A stretch of 64,000 nt of DNA, taken from NCBI GenBank assembly GCA_910575055.1, contig CAJTDC010000006.1, positions 89,733-153,732 of the forward strand, given 5' to 3'. The notes under the pieces were generated by a model that ran no database searches, was not told where the DNA came from, and saw only the letters and a program-made list of their open reading frames with translations. The stretch comes from Clostridia bacterium. Lineage in GTDB: Bacteria; Bacillota; Clostridia; Lachnospirales; Anaerotignaceae. Below are positions 8,642 through 17,929 of the stretch, piece after piece (position 1 is the first letter of the stretch; every line of letters begins with the position of its first letter). The translations under genes were made by a program, and so were the position numbers.

Positions 8642-8827
8642 ATGGCTAAAAAATCAATGGTCGTAAAGCAACAGAGAAAACCAAAGTTTTCCACAAGGGC
8701 GTATACACGTTGTAGAGTTTGCGGTAGACCCCATGCTGTATTAAAAAAATTTGGAATTTGCCGTATTTGCTTCCGTGAATTAGCATATAAGGGACAAATT
8801 CCAGGTGTAAAAAAAGCAAGCTGGTAA
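8642..8827 (+). CDS. rpsZ: 30S ribosomal protein S14, zinc-binding type
   Basis: The 61-residue product is the short S14 with two CxxC pairs (CRVCGRP at 24-30 and CRIC at 40-43) that bind one zinc ion. This form occurs in Firmicutes and others, and some genomes also carry a zinc-free copy used in zinc starvation. No second copy lies in this window. S14 is needed for late assembly of the 30S head. GGGAGG precedes the ATG. Confidence 0.97.
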   Translation: MAKKSMVVKQQRKPKFSTRAYTRCRVCGRPHAVLKKFGICRICFRELAYKGQIPGVKKASW

Positions 8828-8846
8828 AGGGAAAGGAGGATTTCAT

Positions 8847-9248
8847 ATGTCAATGAGCGACCCAATCGCAGATATGCTTACAAGAATAAGAAATGGCAAC
8901 ACAGCGAAACACGATACAGTAGATGTACCTTCTTCAAAAATGAAGAAAGCAATCGCTGATATATTAACAACAGAAGGATATATTAAAGGCTATGAAGTGA
9001 TAGAAGATGGTGTAAAAGCAACGATTCGTATCACATTAAAATATGGAAAAGATAAAAATGAAAAAGTCATCACAGGTTTGAAAAGAATTTCAAAACCAGG
9101 ATTGAGAGTATTTGCTGGCAAAGAGGAATTACCAAGAGTGTTAGGTGGACTTGGTACAGCAATCATATCAACAAGTAAAGGATTAATGACAGATAAACAA
9201 GCAAGAAATGCAGGCGTAGGCGGCGAAGTAATTGCTTTCATCTGGTAA
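8847..9248 (+). CDS. rpsH: 30S ribosomal protein S8
   Basis: The 133-residue product starts [18 protein letters not shown] and ends GGEVIAFIW, both typical of S8. S8 binds the central domain of 16S rRNA, and in E. coli it represses the spc operon by binding the rplE region of its mRNA. Such control is not demonstrated here. The first ATG (8847) has the better spacing from AAAGGAGG. Nothing unusual. Confidence 0.97.
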   Translation: MSMSDPIADMLTRIRNGNTAKHDTVDVPSSKMKKAIADILTTEGYIKGYEVIEDGVKATIRITLKYGKDKNEKVITGLKRISKPGLRVFAGKEELPRVLGGLGTAIISTSKGLMTDKQARNAGVGGEVIAFIW

Positions 9249-9271
9249 TAATAATATAGGAGGTGCAGACC

Positions 9272-9814
9272 ATGTCACGAATTGGTAAATTACCCATTGA
9301 TATTCCAGCAGGTGTGGAAGTAAAAATTGGTGAAGGAAACCACATTACAGTGAAAGGGCCAAAGGGAACTTTGGAACGTAAATTAGCTGATGACATGAAC
9401 ATCGCAGTAGAAAACGGACAAATCACAGTAACAAGACCAAGTGATTTGAAAAGACATAGAGCATTACACGGATTAACAAGAACATTAATATTCAATATGG
9501 TTGTTGGAGTAACACAAGGATATGAAAAAGTGCTTGAAATCAATGGTGTAGGTTATAGAGCAGCAAAATCAGGTAAAAAATTAACATTAACATTGGGATA
9601 TTCTCACCCAGTAGAAATGATGGACCCAGAAGGCATTGAAACAGTGCTGGAAGGACAAAATAAAATCACTGTAAAAGGTATCGATAAAGAAAAAGTCGGA
9701 CAATTTGCAGCAGAAATCAGAACAAAAAGACCACCTGAACCATATAAAGGAAAAGGTATTAAATATGCTGATGAGCATATCAGAAGAAAAGTTGGTAAGA
9801 CCGGTAAGAAATAA
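9272..9814 (+). CDS. rplF: 50S ribosomal protein L6
   Basis: The product is 180 residues from ATG 9272 ([17 protein letters not shown]), with TAGGAGG 9 bases upstream. A GTG nine bases earlier is too close to that site. The C-terminal block [20 protein letters not shown] is the L6 signature. L6 lies near the sarcin-ricin loop and factor-binding site. A 116-base gap follows before rplR, longer than usual, with no gene in it. Confidence 0.97.
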   Translation: MSRIGKLPIDIPAGVEVKIGEGNHITVKGPKGTLERKLADDMNIAVENGQITVTRPSDLKRHRALHGLTRTLIFNMVVGVTQGYEKVLEINGVGYRAAKSGKKLTLTLGYSHPVEMMDPEGIETVLEGQNKITVKGIDKEKVGQFAAEIRTKRPPEPYKGKGIKYADEHIRRKVGKTGKK

Positions 9815-9930
9815 TATAATAAATTATTTATATCGGAAAGTGACTAATTTAGAAGCTGACAAAGTCAAAAAATTTTTATATTGTATATGTAATATGGCTT
9901 TGTGGAGTAGTAAAAAAGGAGTGAAGCCAA

Positions 9931-10299
9931 ATGATTAATAAGCCATCACGTGTAGCTGCCCGTGTAAAACGTCATTATAGAATTCGTAATAAAGTAAACG
10001 GCACAGCACAACAACCAAGACTGGCTGTATTTCGTTCAAATAAACATATCTATGCACAAATTATAGATGACGTAGCACAAAATACACTTTGTGCAGCATC
10101 TACAATGGAAGCGGATATTGCAAGTAAAGTAGAGCATACTTCTACAGTAGAGGCTGCAAAAGCTGTAGGAGAAGCGATTGCAAAAAAAGCAATAGATAAA
10201 GGTATCAAAGAAGTTGTATTTGATAGAGGCGGATTTGTATATCACGGAAAAATTCAAGCATTGGCTGATGCAGCAAGAGAAGCCGGCTTACAATTCTAA
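9931..10299 (+). CDS. rplR: 50S ribosomal protein L18
   Basis: The 122-residue product has [20 protein letters not shown] near the start and [20 protein letters not shown] near the end, both typical of L18. L18 binds 5S rRNA together with L5 and L25. AAAAAGGAGTG precedes the ATG. The preceding 116-base gap (9815-9930) contains only AT-rich sequence with no clear terminator. Confidence 0.97.
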   Translation: MINKPSRVAARVKRHYRIRNKVNGTAQQPRLAVFRSNKHIYAQIIDDVAQNTLCAASTMEADIASKVEHTSTVEAAKAVGEAIAKKAIDKGIKEVVFDRGGFVYHGKIQALADAAREAGLQF

Positions 10300-10317
10300 G
10301 GCAAGGAGGAAGACAAA

Positions 10318-10821
10318 TTGAAAAGAATTGATCCAAGTACATTAGATCTTCAAGATAAAGTCGTTACAATTAACCGTGTAACAAAGGTTGTAAAAGGCGG
10401 ACGTACTTTTAGATTTGCTGCATTAGTTGTAGTAGGCGATGGCAACGGACACGTTGGCTGTGGGCTTGGCAAAGCAGCAGAAATTCCAGATGCCATACGT
10501 AAAGGCAAAGAAGATGCTATGAAAAATATAGTAACAGTAGCAAGAAATGAAGTAGATAGTATATACCATGAAACAACAGGAAAATTTGGCAGTGCAAGTG
10601 TATTGCTGATGCCAGCAGTAGAAGGTACTGGTATTATTGCGGGAGGGCCTGCACGTGCTGTATTAGAGTTGGCAGGTATACGTAATATCAGAACAAAATC
10701 ATTAGGTTCTAATAATAAACGTAATGTTGTTAGTGCAACGATTGAAGGTTTATCCAGAGTAACAACACCAGAGGCTGTTGCAAAACTGCGTGGCGTAACA
10801 GTGGAAGAACTCTTGAGCTAA
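10318..10821 (+). CDS. rpsE: 30S ribosomal protein S5
   Basis: The 167-residue product uses a TTG start behind AAGGAGGAAG. It has the double-stranded-RNA-binding-like N-domain ([20 protein letters not shown], about residues 14-33) and the [20 protein letters not shown] block. S5 works with S4 and S3 at the mRNA entry site and influences decoding accuracy. rpmD follows after 13 bases. Confidence 0.97.
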   Translation: MKRIDPSTLDLQDKVVTINRVTKVVKGGRTFRFAALVVVGDGNGHVGCGLGKAAEIPDAIRKGKEDAMKNIVTVARNEVDSIYHETTGKFGSASVLLMPAVEGTGIIAGGPARAVLELAGIRNIRTKSLGSNNKRNVVSATIEGLSRVTTPEAVAKLRGVTVEELLS

Positions 10822-10834
10822 GGAGGAATGAACG

Positions 10835-11014
10835 GTGGCGGAAATTAAAATCACATTAGTGAAATCAACAATCGGAGCAATCCCAAAACATAAAAAAACA
10901 GTGCAGGCTTTGGGTTTGAAAAAACTCCATAGTAGTAAAATCCATCAAGACAACGTGGCAATACGTGGAATGGTAAAACAAGTAAGTCACCTTGTAAAAG
11001 TGGAAGAAATTTAA
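10835..11014 (+). CDS. rpmD: 50S ribosomal protein L30
   Basis: A 59-residue product read from GTG 10835, beginning [20 protein letters not shown] and ending KVEEI. It has full L30 length and the conserved [13 protein letters not shown] core. AGGAGG (10821-10826) lies eight bases upstream. L30 is a small protein on the back of the large subunit. Its position between rpsE and rplO is standard. It is easily missed because it is short and uses GTG. Confidence 0.95.
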   Translation: MAEIKITLVKSTIGAIPKHKKTVQALGLKKLHSSKIHQDNVAIRGMVKQVSHLVKVEEI

Positions 11015-11041
11015 TGTAAAAAGAATGAAGGAGGTGCCGAA

Positions 11042-11485
11042 ATGAACTTAAGCGAATTAAAATCCGCAGAAGGCTCCAGAAAAAATAATTGGAGAAAAGG
11101 CAGAGGTCATGCTTCAGGCAATGGAAAGACAGCAGGCAGAGGTCATAAAGGACAAGGAGCACGTTCTGGTTCTGGTGGAAAGACAGGATTTGAAGGTGGA
11201 CAAATGCCTTTATATAGAAGACTTCCAAAAAGAGGTTTTAAATGTAGAAATTCTAAAGAAATCGTTACAGTAAATGTAGGTTTATTAAATGAAAGATTTG
11301 AAAGTGATGCAGTAATTGATATTGATGCTTTAAAAGCTGTTGGTTTAATCAGCAATCCAAAAGATGGTGTAAAAATACTTGGCGTTGGAGAGATTGATAA
11401 AAAGCTTACAATTAAGGTACAGCAGTTTAGTAAATCTGCCGTAGAAAAAATTGAAGCTGCCGGCGGAAAAGCAGAGGTGATTTGA
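11042..11485 (+). CDS. rplO: 50S ribosomal protein L15
   Basis: The 147-residue product has the glycine-rich basic N-terminal half ([20 protein letters not shown], about residues 22-41) that threads through 23S rRNA, and a globular C-terminal half. L15 is a late assembly protein. AAGGAGGTGCC precedes the ATG. The stop TGA is followed after one base by the TTG start of secY, so the two are probably coupled. Confidence 0.97.
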   Translation: MNLSELKSAEGSRKNNWRKGRGHASGNGKTAGRGHKGQGARSGSGGKTGFEGGQMPLYRRLPKRGFKCRNSKEIVTVNVGLLNERFESDAVIDIDALKAVGLISNPKDGVKILGVGEIDKKLTIKVQQFSKSAVEKIEAAGGKAEVI

Positions 11486-11486
11486 A

Positions 11487-12752
11487 TTGTTTAACGTTTT
11501 CATCAACGCTTGGAAAGTAAAAGAAATCCGCAGTAAAATACTTTATACATTGATGATATTTGCAATAGTAAGACTAGGTACAATTATTGCGATACCAGGA
11601 ATTGATGTAGTAGGAGTGAAGGAAGCACAACAAGCAGCAGGGATAGGAACACTTTATAGTATGATTGCTGGTGGAGCAAATTCGCAGTGGTCAATATTTG
11701 CAATGGGTATTGGGCCATATATTACATCTTCCATTATAATGCAGTTGTTGACGATTGCCATACCAAAATTGGAGCAAATGTCAAAAGAGGGAGAAGAAGG
11801 ACGAAAAAAAGTACAATCTTATAGCAGATATTTAACGGTTGTACTTGCATTATTGCAGGGACTTGGTGTAACATATAGTTATAGAGGTTTGTTTGTAGCA
11901 GATAGTATGTTGTTGTATGTTAGTTCTGTAGCAACATTAATTGCTGGTTCTACATTTATTATGTGGTTAGCGGAACAAATTTCAGCCAAAGGCATAGGAA
12001 ATGGTTCTTCTATGGTAATTTTTATCAATATAGTTTCTAGTTTACCTATGGCAACAAAGAGTATGTATGATATGGCAGCAGGTTCTGGTACAAAAGGAAT
12101 AGCAACAGTAGCTGGTATACTCGTAGTACTTTTAATTGTATTGGTATTTATTGTATATCTCAATGACGGAGAAAGAAGATTACCAGTGCAATATTCTGCT
12201 AAAATGGCAGGAAGGAAACAAGTTGGCGGAAGAAGTACATTTATGCCAATTAAAGTAAATACTTCTGGTGTAATTTCTATCATTTTTGCGATTTCTTTGT
12301 TACAGTTTCCAGAACAGATTGGTCAATTTATACCAAATAAAGGTGAAACGTTTACAAAGATAATCGAAACGCTTCGAATGACAAATCCAATCGGTGCGTG
12401 TTTATATGTAGTGCTGATAATCATTTTCACATATTTTTATACTTCTATTGTGATAAATCCAAATCAGATTGCAGTAAACATGAAAAAAAGTGGTGGATTT
12501 ATTCCAGGAATTAGACCAGGACAACCAACAAGTGATTATATTACAAGGGTAGTAAGTCGTATTACATTAGTAGGAGCAATATGCTATGCAATATTAGCGA
12601 TGGCACCAGTGGTAATGCAGTGGATATTTAAAGTAAATGTTGGTTTTGGTGGTACAACATTAATCATTGTAGTTGGTGTTGCTTTAGATATTGTAAAAGC
12701 TTTAGAGTCCCAGTTGCTTATGCGACACTATAAAGGATTTTTGGGACATTAA
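11487..12752 (+). CDS. secY: Preprotein translocase subunit SecY
   Basis: The 421-residue product has the ten hydrophobic segments of SecY. Recognisable blocks are the N-terminal IRSKILYTLMIFAIVRLG, GIGPYITSSIIMQLL (about residues 76-90), and the cytosolic loop with FIPGIRPGQPTSDYI (about residues 338-352). It forms the membrane channel for protein export with SecE and SecG and is driven by SecA or the ribosome. The start is TTG one base after rplO, with GAGGTG upstream. It is followed by adk and map, as in most Firmicutes. Confidence 0.97.
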   Translation: MFNVFINAWKVKEIRSKILYTLMIFAIVRLGTIIAIPGIDVVGVKEAQQAAGIGTLYSMIAGGANSQWSIFAMGIGPYITSSIIMQLLTIAIPKLEQMSKEGEEGRKKVQSYSRYLTVVLALLQGLGVTYSYRGLFVADSMLLYVSSVATLIAGSTFIMWLAEQISAKGIGNGSSMVIFINIVSSLPMATKSMYDMAAGSGTKGIATVAGILVVLLIVLVFIVYLNDGERRLPVQYSAKMAGRKQVGGRSTFMPIKVNTSGVISIIFAISLLQFPEQIGQFIPNKGETFTKIIETLRMTNPIGACLYVVLIIIFTYFYTSIVINPNQIAVNMKKSGGFIPGIRPGQPTSDYITRVVSRITLVGAICYAILAMAPVVMQWIFKVNVGFGGTTLIIVVGVALDIVKALESQLLMRHYKGFLGH

Positions 12753-12760
12753 TGTTTTGA

Positions 12761-12791
12761 CCTTTTGGAAATGCCTTGCATTTCTGAAAGG
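12761..12791 (+). promoter_or_regulatory. Strong hairpin between secY and adk
   Basis: Bases 12761-12773 pair with 12779-12791 over 13 pairs, two of them G-U, with a five-base loop. No T-run follows, so full termination is unlikely. It may mark RNA processing or set the step-down in expression after the ribosomal genes. Confidence 0.45.
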
Positions 12792-12830
12792 TTGTATAGT
12801 AGTAAGAAGTAGAGAGGAGAGAAAAGCCGT

Positions 12831-13460
12831 ATGAGATTAGTACTAATCGGTGCACCTGCAGCAGGAAAAGGAACACAAGCAAGAAAATTGATAGACCGTT
12901 TTCAATTAGCATATATTTCAACAGGTGATATGCTCAGAGAAGAAGTAAGTCGTGGAACTGAATTAGGAAATAAAGCAAAAAGTGTTATGGCTAGTGGTGG
13001 TTTAGTATCAGATGAACTAATTATTGCTATAGTAAATGAAAGAATAAAACAAGATGACTGCAAAAATGGTTTTATATTAGACGGTTTTCCTCGTACCACA
13101 GTACAGGCAGAAAAACTAGATGAGATGGTAAAATTAGATAAAGCAGTTTATATCAATGCACCAGATGATATTATGCTGGAAAGAATTACAGCAAGAGAAA
13201 CCTGCCCAAAATGTGGAGCTTCTTATAACAAAATATCACTTCCATCTAAAAAAGCAGGCATTTGCGATGTATGTGGTGAAGGACTGACACAAAGAAAAGA
13301 TGATACATTGGAAGCAGGAAAAGCACGCCTTGCAACATTCCACGAACAGTCTGAGCCATTAGTAGAATACTATAAAAAACAAGGTATATTGTTTGAAGTA
13401 GATGGTATGCTGGGAGTAGAGGAAGTTTCTAAAGCAATTATAGCAGAATTAGAGGCATAA
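12831..13460 (+). CDS. adk: Adenylate kinase, zinc-containing LID
   Basis: The 209-residue product has the P-loop GAPAAGKGTQ (residues 7-16), the AMP-binding DGFPRTTVQA (about residues 84-93), and a LID domain with CPKC...CDVC that binds structural zinc in Gram-positive enzymes. It interconverts ATP plus AMP with two ADP. The usual PGAGKGT is PAAGKGT here, a tolerated substitution. GAGAGGAG precedes the ATG. map begins three bases after the stop. Confidence 0.96.
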   Translation: MRLVLIGAPAAGKGTQARKLIDRFQLAYISTGDMLREEVSRGTELGNKAKSVMASGGLVSDELIIAIVNERIKQDDCKNGFILDGFPRTTVQAEKLDEMVKLDKAVYINAPDDIMLERITARETCPKCGASYNKISLPSKKAGICDVCGEGLTQRKDDTLEAGKARLATFHEQSEPLVEYYKKQGILFEVDGMLGVEEVSKAIIAELEA

Positions 13461-13463
13461 AAA

Positions 13464-14216
13464 ATGGCGGTTCATATCAAAACAAGAGAACAAATCGAAA
13501 AGATGAGAATAGCAGGAGAAATACTTGCAAAATTAGATGAAGTATTGACAAAAGAAATAAAGCCTGATGTTACAACGAAACAGTTGGATAGTATAGCAGA
13601 GAAATTTATACGAAGTCAGGGAGCGATACCATCATTTAAAGGATATGGAGGTTTTCCTGGTTCTATTTGTACATCTGTAAATGATGAAATCGTTCATGGT
13701 ATTCCAAGTGAAAGAAAATTGAAACAAGGTGACATTATCAGTGTAGATATGGGAAGTTATATAGGTGGTTATCATGCAGATGCAGCAAGAACATATGCAG
13801 TAGGAGAAATTACACCAGAACTTCAAAAACTGATTGATGTAACAAAACAGAGTTTTTTTGAAGGAATACAATATGCTAAGCAAGATTGTCATTTAAATCA
13901 AATTGGTGTAGCAATACAAAAATATGTAGAGCAAAATGGTTTTTCTGTTGTAAGAGAATATGTTGGGCACGGTATAGGGAGAAAACTGCACGAAGACCCT
14001 TCTGTAGCAAACTATAAAGAACAAAGAAAAGGCATATTACTAAAAAAAGGTATGACACTTGCAATAGAACCTATGGTAAATATGGGTTCTTATCAATTAA
14101 AAGTATTAAAAGATGGCTGGACAGCTGTAACAAGAGATGGTCTTTGTGCAGCACATTATGAAAATACAGTAGTGATTACGAATGGAGAACCAGAAATTCT
14201 CACATTACTGCCATAA
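13464..14216 (+). CDS. map: Methionine aminopeptidase, type I
   Basis: The 250-residue product removes N-terminal methionine from nascent proteins. The five metal ligands of the pita-bread fold can be seen: Asp in VDMGSYIGGYHADAAR (two aspartates, about residues 94-107), His in GHGIGRKLHEDP, Glu in AIEPMVNMG and Glu in HYENTVVIT. There is no N-terminal zinc-finger extension, so it is the short bacterial form. It lies three bases after adk and just before a KOW protein and infA, the usual Firmicutes order. Confidence 0.96.
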   Translation: MAVHIKTREQIEKMRIAGEILAKLDEVLTKEIKPDVTTKQLDSIAEKFIRSQGAIPSFKGYGGFPGSICTSVNDEIVHGIPSERKLKQGDIISVDMGSYIGGYHADAARTYAVGEITPELQKLIDVTKQSFFEGIQYAKQDCHLNQIGVAIQKYVEQNGFSVVREYVGHGIGRKLHEDPSVANYKEQRKGILLKKGMTLAIEPMVNMGSYQLKVLKDGWTAVTRDGLCAAHYENTVVITNGEPEILTLLP

Positions 14217-14228
14217 GAGGTGATGACA

Positions 14229-14498
14229 GTGGAATATGAAGTCGGACAGATTGTTTATTCAAAAAGTGGTCATGACAAAGGCGGAATATTTGTAATTTTG
14301 TCCGTTGAAGGCGAATATGTATATCTAATAGACGGAAAAAACCGTAGTTTGGAGAAACCAAAAAGAAAAAAGATAAAACATATACAAGCAACAAAATTTG
14401 TCAGCAACTCTTTACAGCAAAAACTCAATCAAAAAGGCTATCTGTTAAATGCTGATATTGTAAAAGTTTTGAGAGAATATAGTAAAGGAGGTTTCTAG
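14229..14498 (+). CDS. KOW-domain RNA-binding protein
   Basis: The product is about 89 residues from GTG 14229 (MEYEVGQIVYSKSGHDKGG). ATG 14223 and GTG 14220 lie in or too near the AAGAGGTG ribosome binding site. The N-terminal 50 residues look like a KOW motif (VGQIVYSKSGHDKGGIFVIL) followed by a basic region (KPKRKKIKHIQ). Small KOW proteins of the L14e type sit between map and infA in many Clostridia and are presumed to bind RNA or the ribosome. Their exact role is not known. infA follows within three bases. Confidence 0.75.
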   Translation: MEYEVGQIVYSKSGHDKGGIFVILSVEGEYVYLIDGKNRSLEKPKRKKIKHIQATKFVSNSLQQKLNQKGYLLNADIVKVLREYSKGGF

Positions 14499-14501
14499 GT
14501 T

Positions 14502-14720
14502 TTGTCAAAAGATGACGTAATTGAAGTAGAAGGAACTGTATTGGAAAAATTACCAAACGCAATGTTTCAGGTAGAATTAGAAAATGGCCATCAAATATTG
14601 GCACATATTTCAGGTAAACTTCGTATGAATTTTATAAGAATATTACCAGGTGATAAAGTATTAGTAGAAATGTCACCATATGATTTAACAAAAGGTAGAA
14701 TTATATGGAGAGCAAAATAA
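14502..14720 (+). CDS. infA: Translation initiation factor IF-1
   Basis: The 72-residue product is a standard IF-1 OB fold ([39 protein letters not shown]). IF-1 occupies the A-site of the 30S subunit during initiation. The start is TTG, ten bases after AAAGGAGG. The product begins [11 protein letters not shown] as in other Firmicutes. It is followed by rpmJ after 18 bases. Confidence 0.97.
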   Translation: MSKDDVIEVEGTVLEKLPNAMFQVELENGHQILAHISGKLRMNFIRILPGDKVLVEMSPYDLTKGRIIWRAK

Positions 14721-14738
14721 GGAAGGAGAGGTTCACCA

Positions 14739-14852
14739 ATGAAGGTAAGACCATCTGTAAAACCAATGTGTGAAAAATGCAGAATTATCAAAAGAAAAGG
14801 CCGTGTAATGGTAATTTGTGAAAATCCAAAACATAAACAAAAACAGGGCTAA
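14739..14852 (+). CDS. rpmJ: 50S ribosomal protein L36
   Basis: The 37-residue product begins [15 protein letters not shown] and ends with the basic HKQKQG tail. The C-x2-C...C...H pattern (CEKC, then CENPKH) binds zinc in L36. It is too short for simple ORF cut-offs but unmistakable. AAGGAGAGG precedes the ATG. A 236-base untranslated gap with RNA structure separates it from rpsM. Confidence 0.96.
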   Translation: MKVRPSVKPMCEKCRIIKRKGRVMVICENPKHKQKQG

Positions 14853-14854
14853 TA

Positions 14855-15016
14855 AGTAACAGCTGATAATCTATTTATGGTGATGGAGGGGTCAATAGTC
14901 CTTACCAGACCGGAGGAGAAAATCCGTCAAGTAGGTATCGAAGGAGTATACAGTTAATAGTGGGGGCAGCTGATAGAGGACGGTCTATATCCCTATTTGT
15001 GATACCCAACGTTACT
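14855..15016 (+). promoter_or_regulatory. Structured RNA leader before rpsM
   Basis: A 236-base gap inside the ribosomal operon holds about 160 bases that are notably GC-richer than nearby spacers. AGTAAC (14855-14860) and GTTACT (15011-15016) could close the domain. Inside, AGACCG (14907-14912) can pair with CGGTCT (14981-14986), and GGTATC (14934-14939) with GATACC (15001-15006). The last two helices cross, suggesting a pseudoknot or alternative folds. rpsD, three genes downstream, is a known translational regulator of alpha operons in other bacteria. No known Rfam class was recognised. Structure is by eye only. Confidence 0.45.
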
Positions 15017-15088
15017 AAAAAAATGTAAAAAAGAATAGTAGTTGATATAGATAAAGTATAGAATTTTTTCAGGAGGTGTAATTGATAC

Positions 15089-15457
15089 ATGGCACGTATT
15101 GCTGGTGTAGACTTACCAAGAGAGAAACGAGTAGAAATTGGTTTAACATATGTATATGGTATCGGACGTCCAAGCTCAAACAGAATATTAAAAGAAGCAG
15201 GGGTAAATCCTGATACAAGAGTAAGAGATTTGACAGATGAAGAAGTATCTCGTATAAGAGATGTCATTGACCATTCTCAAAAAGTAGAGGGTGATTTAAG
15301 ACGTGAAATCGCTTTAAATATCAAGCGTCTGATTGAAATTGGTTGTTATAGAGGTATTCGTCATAGAAAAGGACTTCCAGTAAGAGGACAGAAAACAAAG
15401 ACAAATGCAAGAACAAGAAAAGGTCCAAGAAAAACAGTAGCAAATAAGAAAAAATAA
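15089..15457 (+). CDS. rpsM: 30S ribosomal protein S13
   Basis: The 122-residue product has [20 protein letters not shown] at the start and the basic tail [15 protein letters not shown] that reaches the P-site tRNA in known ribosomes. The [19 protein letters not shown] block is diagnostic. CAGGAGGTG precedes the ATG. It heads the alpha-operon part (rpsM-rpsK-rpsD-rpoA) after the structured leader. Confidence 0.97.
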   Translation: MARIAGVDLPREKRVEIGLTYVYGIGRPSSNRILKEAGVNPDTRVRDLTDEEVSRIRDVIDHSQKVEGDLRREIALNIKRLIEIGCYRGIRHRKGLPVRGQKTKTNARTRKGPRKTVANKKK

Positions 15458-15487
15458 TCATATTTCATAAGGAGGTTTGAGTGTAAA

Positions 15488-15889
15488 ATGGCAAAGAAGG
15501 CAGTAAAAAAGACAACGACACGTAGACGTCGTGATAAAAGACGTGTAGAACGTGGTCAAGCACATATTCAGTCTACTTTTAATAATACAATTGTTACAAT
15601 TACAGATGCTGCAGGAAATGCACTTTCCTGGGCAAGTGCAGGACAGTTAGGTTTTAGAGGCTCAAGAAAATCCACACCATATGCTGCACAACAGGCAGCA
15701 GATACAGCTGCAAAAGCTGCATCAGACTATGGTCTGAAAACAGTTGAAGTATTTGTAAAAGGTCCTGGTTCAGGACGTGAAGCTGCAATCCGTGCATTAC
15801 AGGCTGCTGGTCTTGATGTAACACTTATCAAAGACGTAACACCTGTACCACATAATGGTTGTAGACCACCAAAACGCAGAAGAGTTTAA
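15488..15889 (+). CDS. rpsK: 30S ribosomal protein S11
   Basis: The 133-residue product has [20 protein letters not shown] and ends with [16 protein letters not shown], both typical of S11. The C-terminal basic tail contacts rRNA in the 30S platform. The N-terminus adds a lysine/arginine-rich stretch ([17 protein letters not shown]) common in Firmicutes. AAGGAGG precedes the ATG. Confidence 0.97.
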   Translation: MAKKAVKKTTTRRRRDKRRVERGQAHIQSTFNNTIVTITDAAGNALSWASAGQLGFRGSRKSTPYAAQQAADTAAKAASDYGLKTVEVFVKGPGSGREAAIRALQAAGLDVTLIKDVTPVPHNGCRPPKRRRV

Positions 15890-15919
15890 TCTAAAGTCTA
15901 ACAGGAGGTGCTATAGGAA

Positions 15920-16522
15920 ATGGCAAGAGATAGAGTTCCGGTGTTAAAAAGATGTAGGTCATTAAATTTAGACCCTATCTTTTTAGGAATTGATAAAAAA
16001 TCTAAAAAACAAAACCCAAGAGCTGGTAAAAAATTAAGTGAATATGGTTTACAGTTAAGGGAAAAACAAAAAGCAAAATTTATATATGGTGTATTAGAAA
16101 AACAATTTAGAGGATATTATGCAAAAGCAGAACAAATTTCCAAAAAAGAAGGTATTCCTGGTGAAAACTTGCTTATGATTTTGGAATTAAGATTAGATAA
16201 TGTAATGTTCCGCTTGGGCTATGGTAGAACAAGAAAAGAGTCTAGACAAATTGTACGTCATAAACACGTATTGGTAAATGGTAAACCAGTAGACATTCCA
16301 TCTTACCAAGTAAAAGTGGGCGATACCATAGAAATCAAAGAAAAATATAAATCTATGCAAAGATATAAAGATGTTTTGGAAGTAACAGGTGCAAGAATTG
16401 TGCCTGAATGGTTGTCTGCAAACCATGACGCATTAAGCGGTACAGTGTTGTCTAAACCTCAGAGAGCACAAATTGATGTACCAGTTGAGGAAACACTTAT
16501 CGTCGAGTTGTACTCCAAATAA
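15920..16522 (+). CDS. rpsD: 30S ribosomal protein S4
   Basis: The 200-residue product has the S4 N-domain (without the zinc cysteines of some S4 forms) and the S4 RNA-binding motif LRLDNVMFRLGYGRTRKESR (about residues 91-110), then HKHVLVNGKPVDIPSYQVK. S4 is a primary 16S rRNA binder and, in E. coli and Bacillus, a translational repressor of its own mRNA. In this window it is within the alpha operon rather than elsewhere. ACAGGAGGTG precedes the ATG. Confidence 0.97.
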   Translation: MARDRVPVLKRCRSLNLDPIFLGIDKKSKKQNPRAGKKLSEYGLQLREKQKAKFIYGVLEKQFRGYYAKAEQISKKEGIPGENLLMILELRLDNVMFRLGYGRTRKESRQIVRHKHVLVNGKPVDIPSYQVKVGDTIEIKEKYKSMQRYKDVLEVTGARIVPEWLSANHDALSGTVLSKPQRAQIDVPVEETLIVELYSK

Positions 16523-16545
16523 TTAAAAAAATCAGTTAATTATTA

Positions 16546-16566
16546 TGCCACAGTTTTTCTGTGGCA
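16546..16566 (+). promoter_or_regulatory. Hairpin between rpsD and rpoA
   Basis: TGCCACAG (16546-16553) and CTGTGGCA (16559-16566) form eight perfect pairs around five Ts. No downstream T-run exists, so it is more likely a processing or stability element than a terminator. Confidence 0.5.
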
Positions 16567-16596
16567 AACTATCATAAAAGAGGGAGGTTTGCATGA

Positions 16597-17556
16597 GTGT
16601 TTGAATTTGAGAAACCTCGCATTGAAATTGATAAGATGGCACCAGATAAAACATATGGTAGATTTGTAGTAGAGCCTTTAGAAAGGGGCTATGGTACAAC
16701 ATTGGGCAATTCTTTAAGGAGAATATTGCTTTCTTCTTTACCTGGTGCAGCAGTAAGCAATGTCAAAATAGATGGTGTGCTTCACGAATTTAGTGTCATT
16801 CCTGGAGTAAAAGAAGATGTAACAGAAATCATATTAAATTTAAAAGGACTTGCCATAAAAAACAATAGTGAAGGCAATGAACCAAAAATTGCATATATTG
16901 ATGTAGAAGGCGAAGGAGAAGTAAAAGGTTCTGATTTAAAAGCGGATAGCGATATAGAAATTATGAACCCAGACCATCACATTGCAACATTAAGCGGCGG
17001 TACAAATACACGTTTATCTATGGAAATCACCATAAATAAAGGACGTGGCTATATTGGCAGTGATAAGAATAAAAAAGACGACCAGCCTATTGGTATGCTT
17101 CCAGTAGACAGTATATTTACGCCAGTAACAAGAGTAAATTTTTTAGTAGAGAATACCCGTGTTGGTCAAATTACTGATTATGATAAATTAACATTGGAAG
17201 TTTGGACAAATGGAACGATTGCCCCAGACGATGCAGTAAGTTATGGTGCAAAAATATTAAATGAGCATTTGAACCTTTTCATTGACTTATCTGATAATGC
17301 AAAAAATACAGAAATTATGGTAGAAAAAGAAGAAGGCAAAAAAGAAAAAGTGCTTGAAATGAGCATTGAAGAACTTGACCTTTCTGTACGTTCCTATAAC
17401 TGTTTGAAACGTGCAGGTATCAATACTGTAGAAGATTTAGCAAATAAAACAGAAGAAGAAATGATGAAAGTAAGAAATCTAGGACGTAAGTCACTAGAAG
17501 AAGTGCTTAATAAGATGGCAGAATTAGGCTTGGCTTTACGCCCAAGCGATGAATAA
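16597..17556 (+). CDS. rpoA: RNA polymerase alpha subunit
   Basis: The 319-residue product has the N-terminal dimerisation domain ([20 protein letters not shown], about residues 28-47) and, after a linker, the C-terminal domain ([28 protein letters not shown]). The start is GTG 16597, eight bases after GGGAGG. An ATG at 16593 is out of frame. Residues equivalent to E. coli R265, N268, G296, K298 and S299 that bind UP-element DNA are all present. Directly downstream lies a separate copy of the C-terminal domain. Confidence 0.97.
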   Translation: MFEFEKPRIEIDKMAPDKTYGRFVVEPLERGYGTTLGNSLRRILLSSLPGAAVSNVKIDGVLHEFSVIPGVKEDVTEIILNLKGLAIKNNSEGNEPKIAYIDVEGEGEVKGSDLKADSDIEIMNPDHHIATLSGGTNTRLSMEITINKGRGYIGSDKNKKDDQPIGMLPVDSIFTPVTRVNFLVENTRVGQITDYDKLTLEVWTNGTIAPDDAVSYGAKILNEHLNLFIDLSDNAKNTEIMVEKEEGKKEKVLEMSIEELDLSVRSYNCLKRAGINTVEDLANKTEEEMMKVRNLGRKSLEEVLNKMAELGLALRPSDE

Positions 17557-17616
17557 TGTATTCTGTAAAAATGTTGTGTAAGTGATTAGCAGGTATTTGT
17601 AAAAGAGGGTATAGAT

Positions 17617-17925
17617 ATGTCAGAAGAATTTGCTTCTATACAAAAAATAGATGATCTTTTTATAAGTAATTGCAATCAAAATACGAATATAAAACAAAAT
17701 ATCAATAAAGAAAAAATGCTTGAAATGGATATTGAACAACTTGATTTAGAGGTTCGCTCTTATAATTGCCTAAAACGTGCGGGTATTCACACAATAGAAG
17801 ATTTAATCAACAAAACAGAAAAAGAAATAATGAAAGTGAAATACTTGGAACAAAGGTCATTAGAAGAAGTTCAATATCAATTAGCAAAGTTAGGCTTGGC
17901 TTTACGCTCAAGCGGTGGACAATAA
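17617..17925 (+). CDS. Stand-alone RNA polymerase alpha C-terminal domain paralogue
   Basis: This 102-residue protein has about 33 unrelated polar residues and then a full alpha C-terminal domain. By hand alignment about 49 of 71 residues match the C-terminus of the adjacent rpoA. The N-terminal assembly domain is absent. R265 and N268 equivalents are kept ([11 protein letters not shown]), but the helix-hairpin-helix GRKS of rpoA is EQRS (G296 to E, K298 to R in E. coli numbering). A ribosome binding site (AAAGAGGG) lies upstream. The conserved TTAGGCTTGGCTTTACGC and trailing bases show it arose by duplication of the rpoA 3' end. It might bind AT-rich DNA or transcription factors without being part of polymerase; this is inference. 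Confidence 0.85.
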   Translation: MSEEFASIQKIDDLFISNCNQNTNIKQNINKEKMLEMDIEQLDLEVRSYNCLKRAGIHTIEDLINKTEKEIMKVKYLEQRSLEEVQYQLAKLGLALRSSGGQ

Positions 17926-17929
17926 TATT

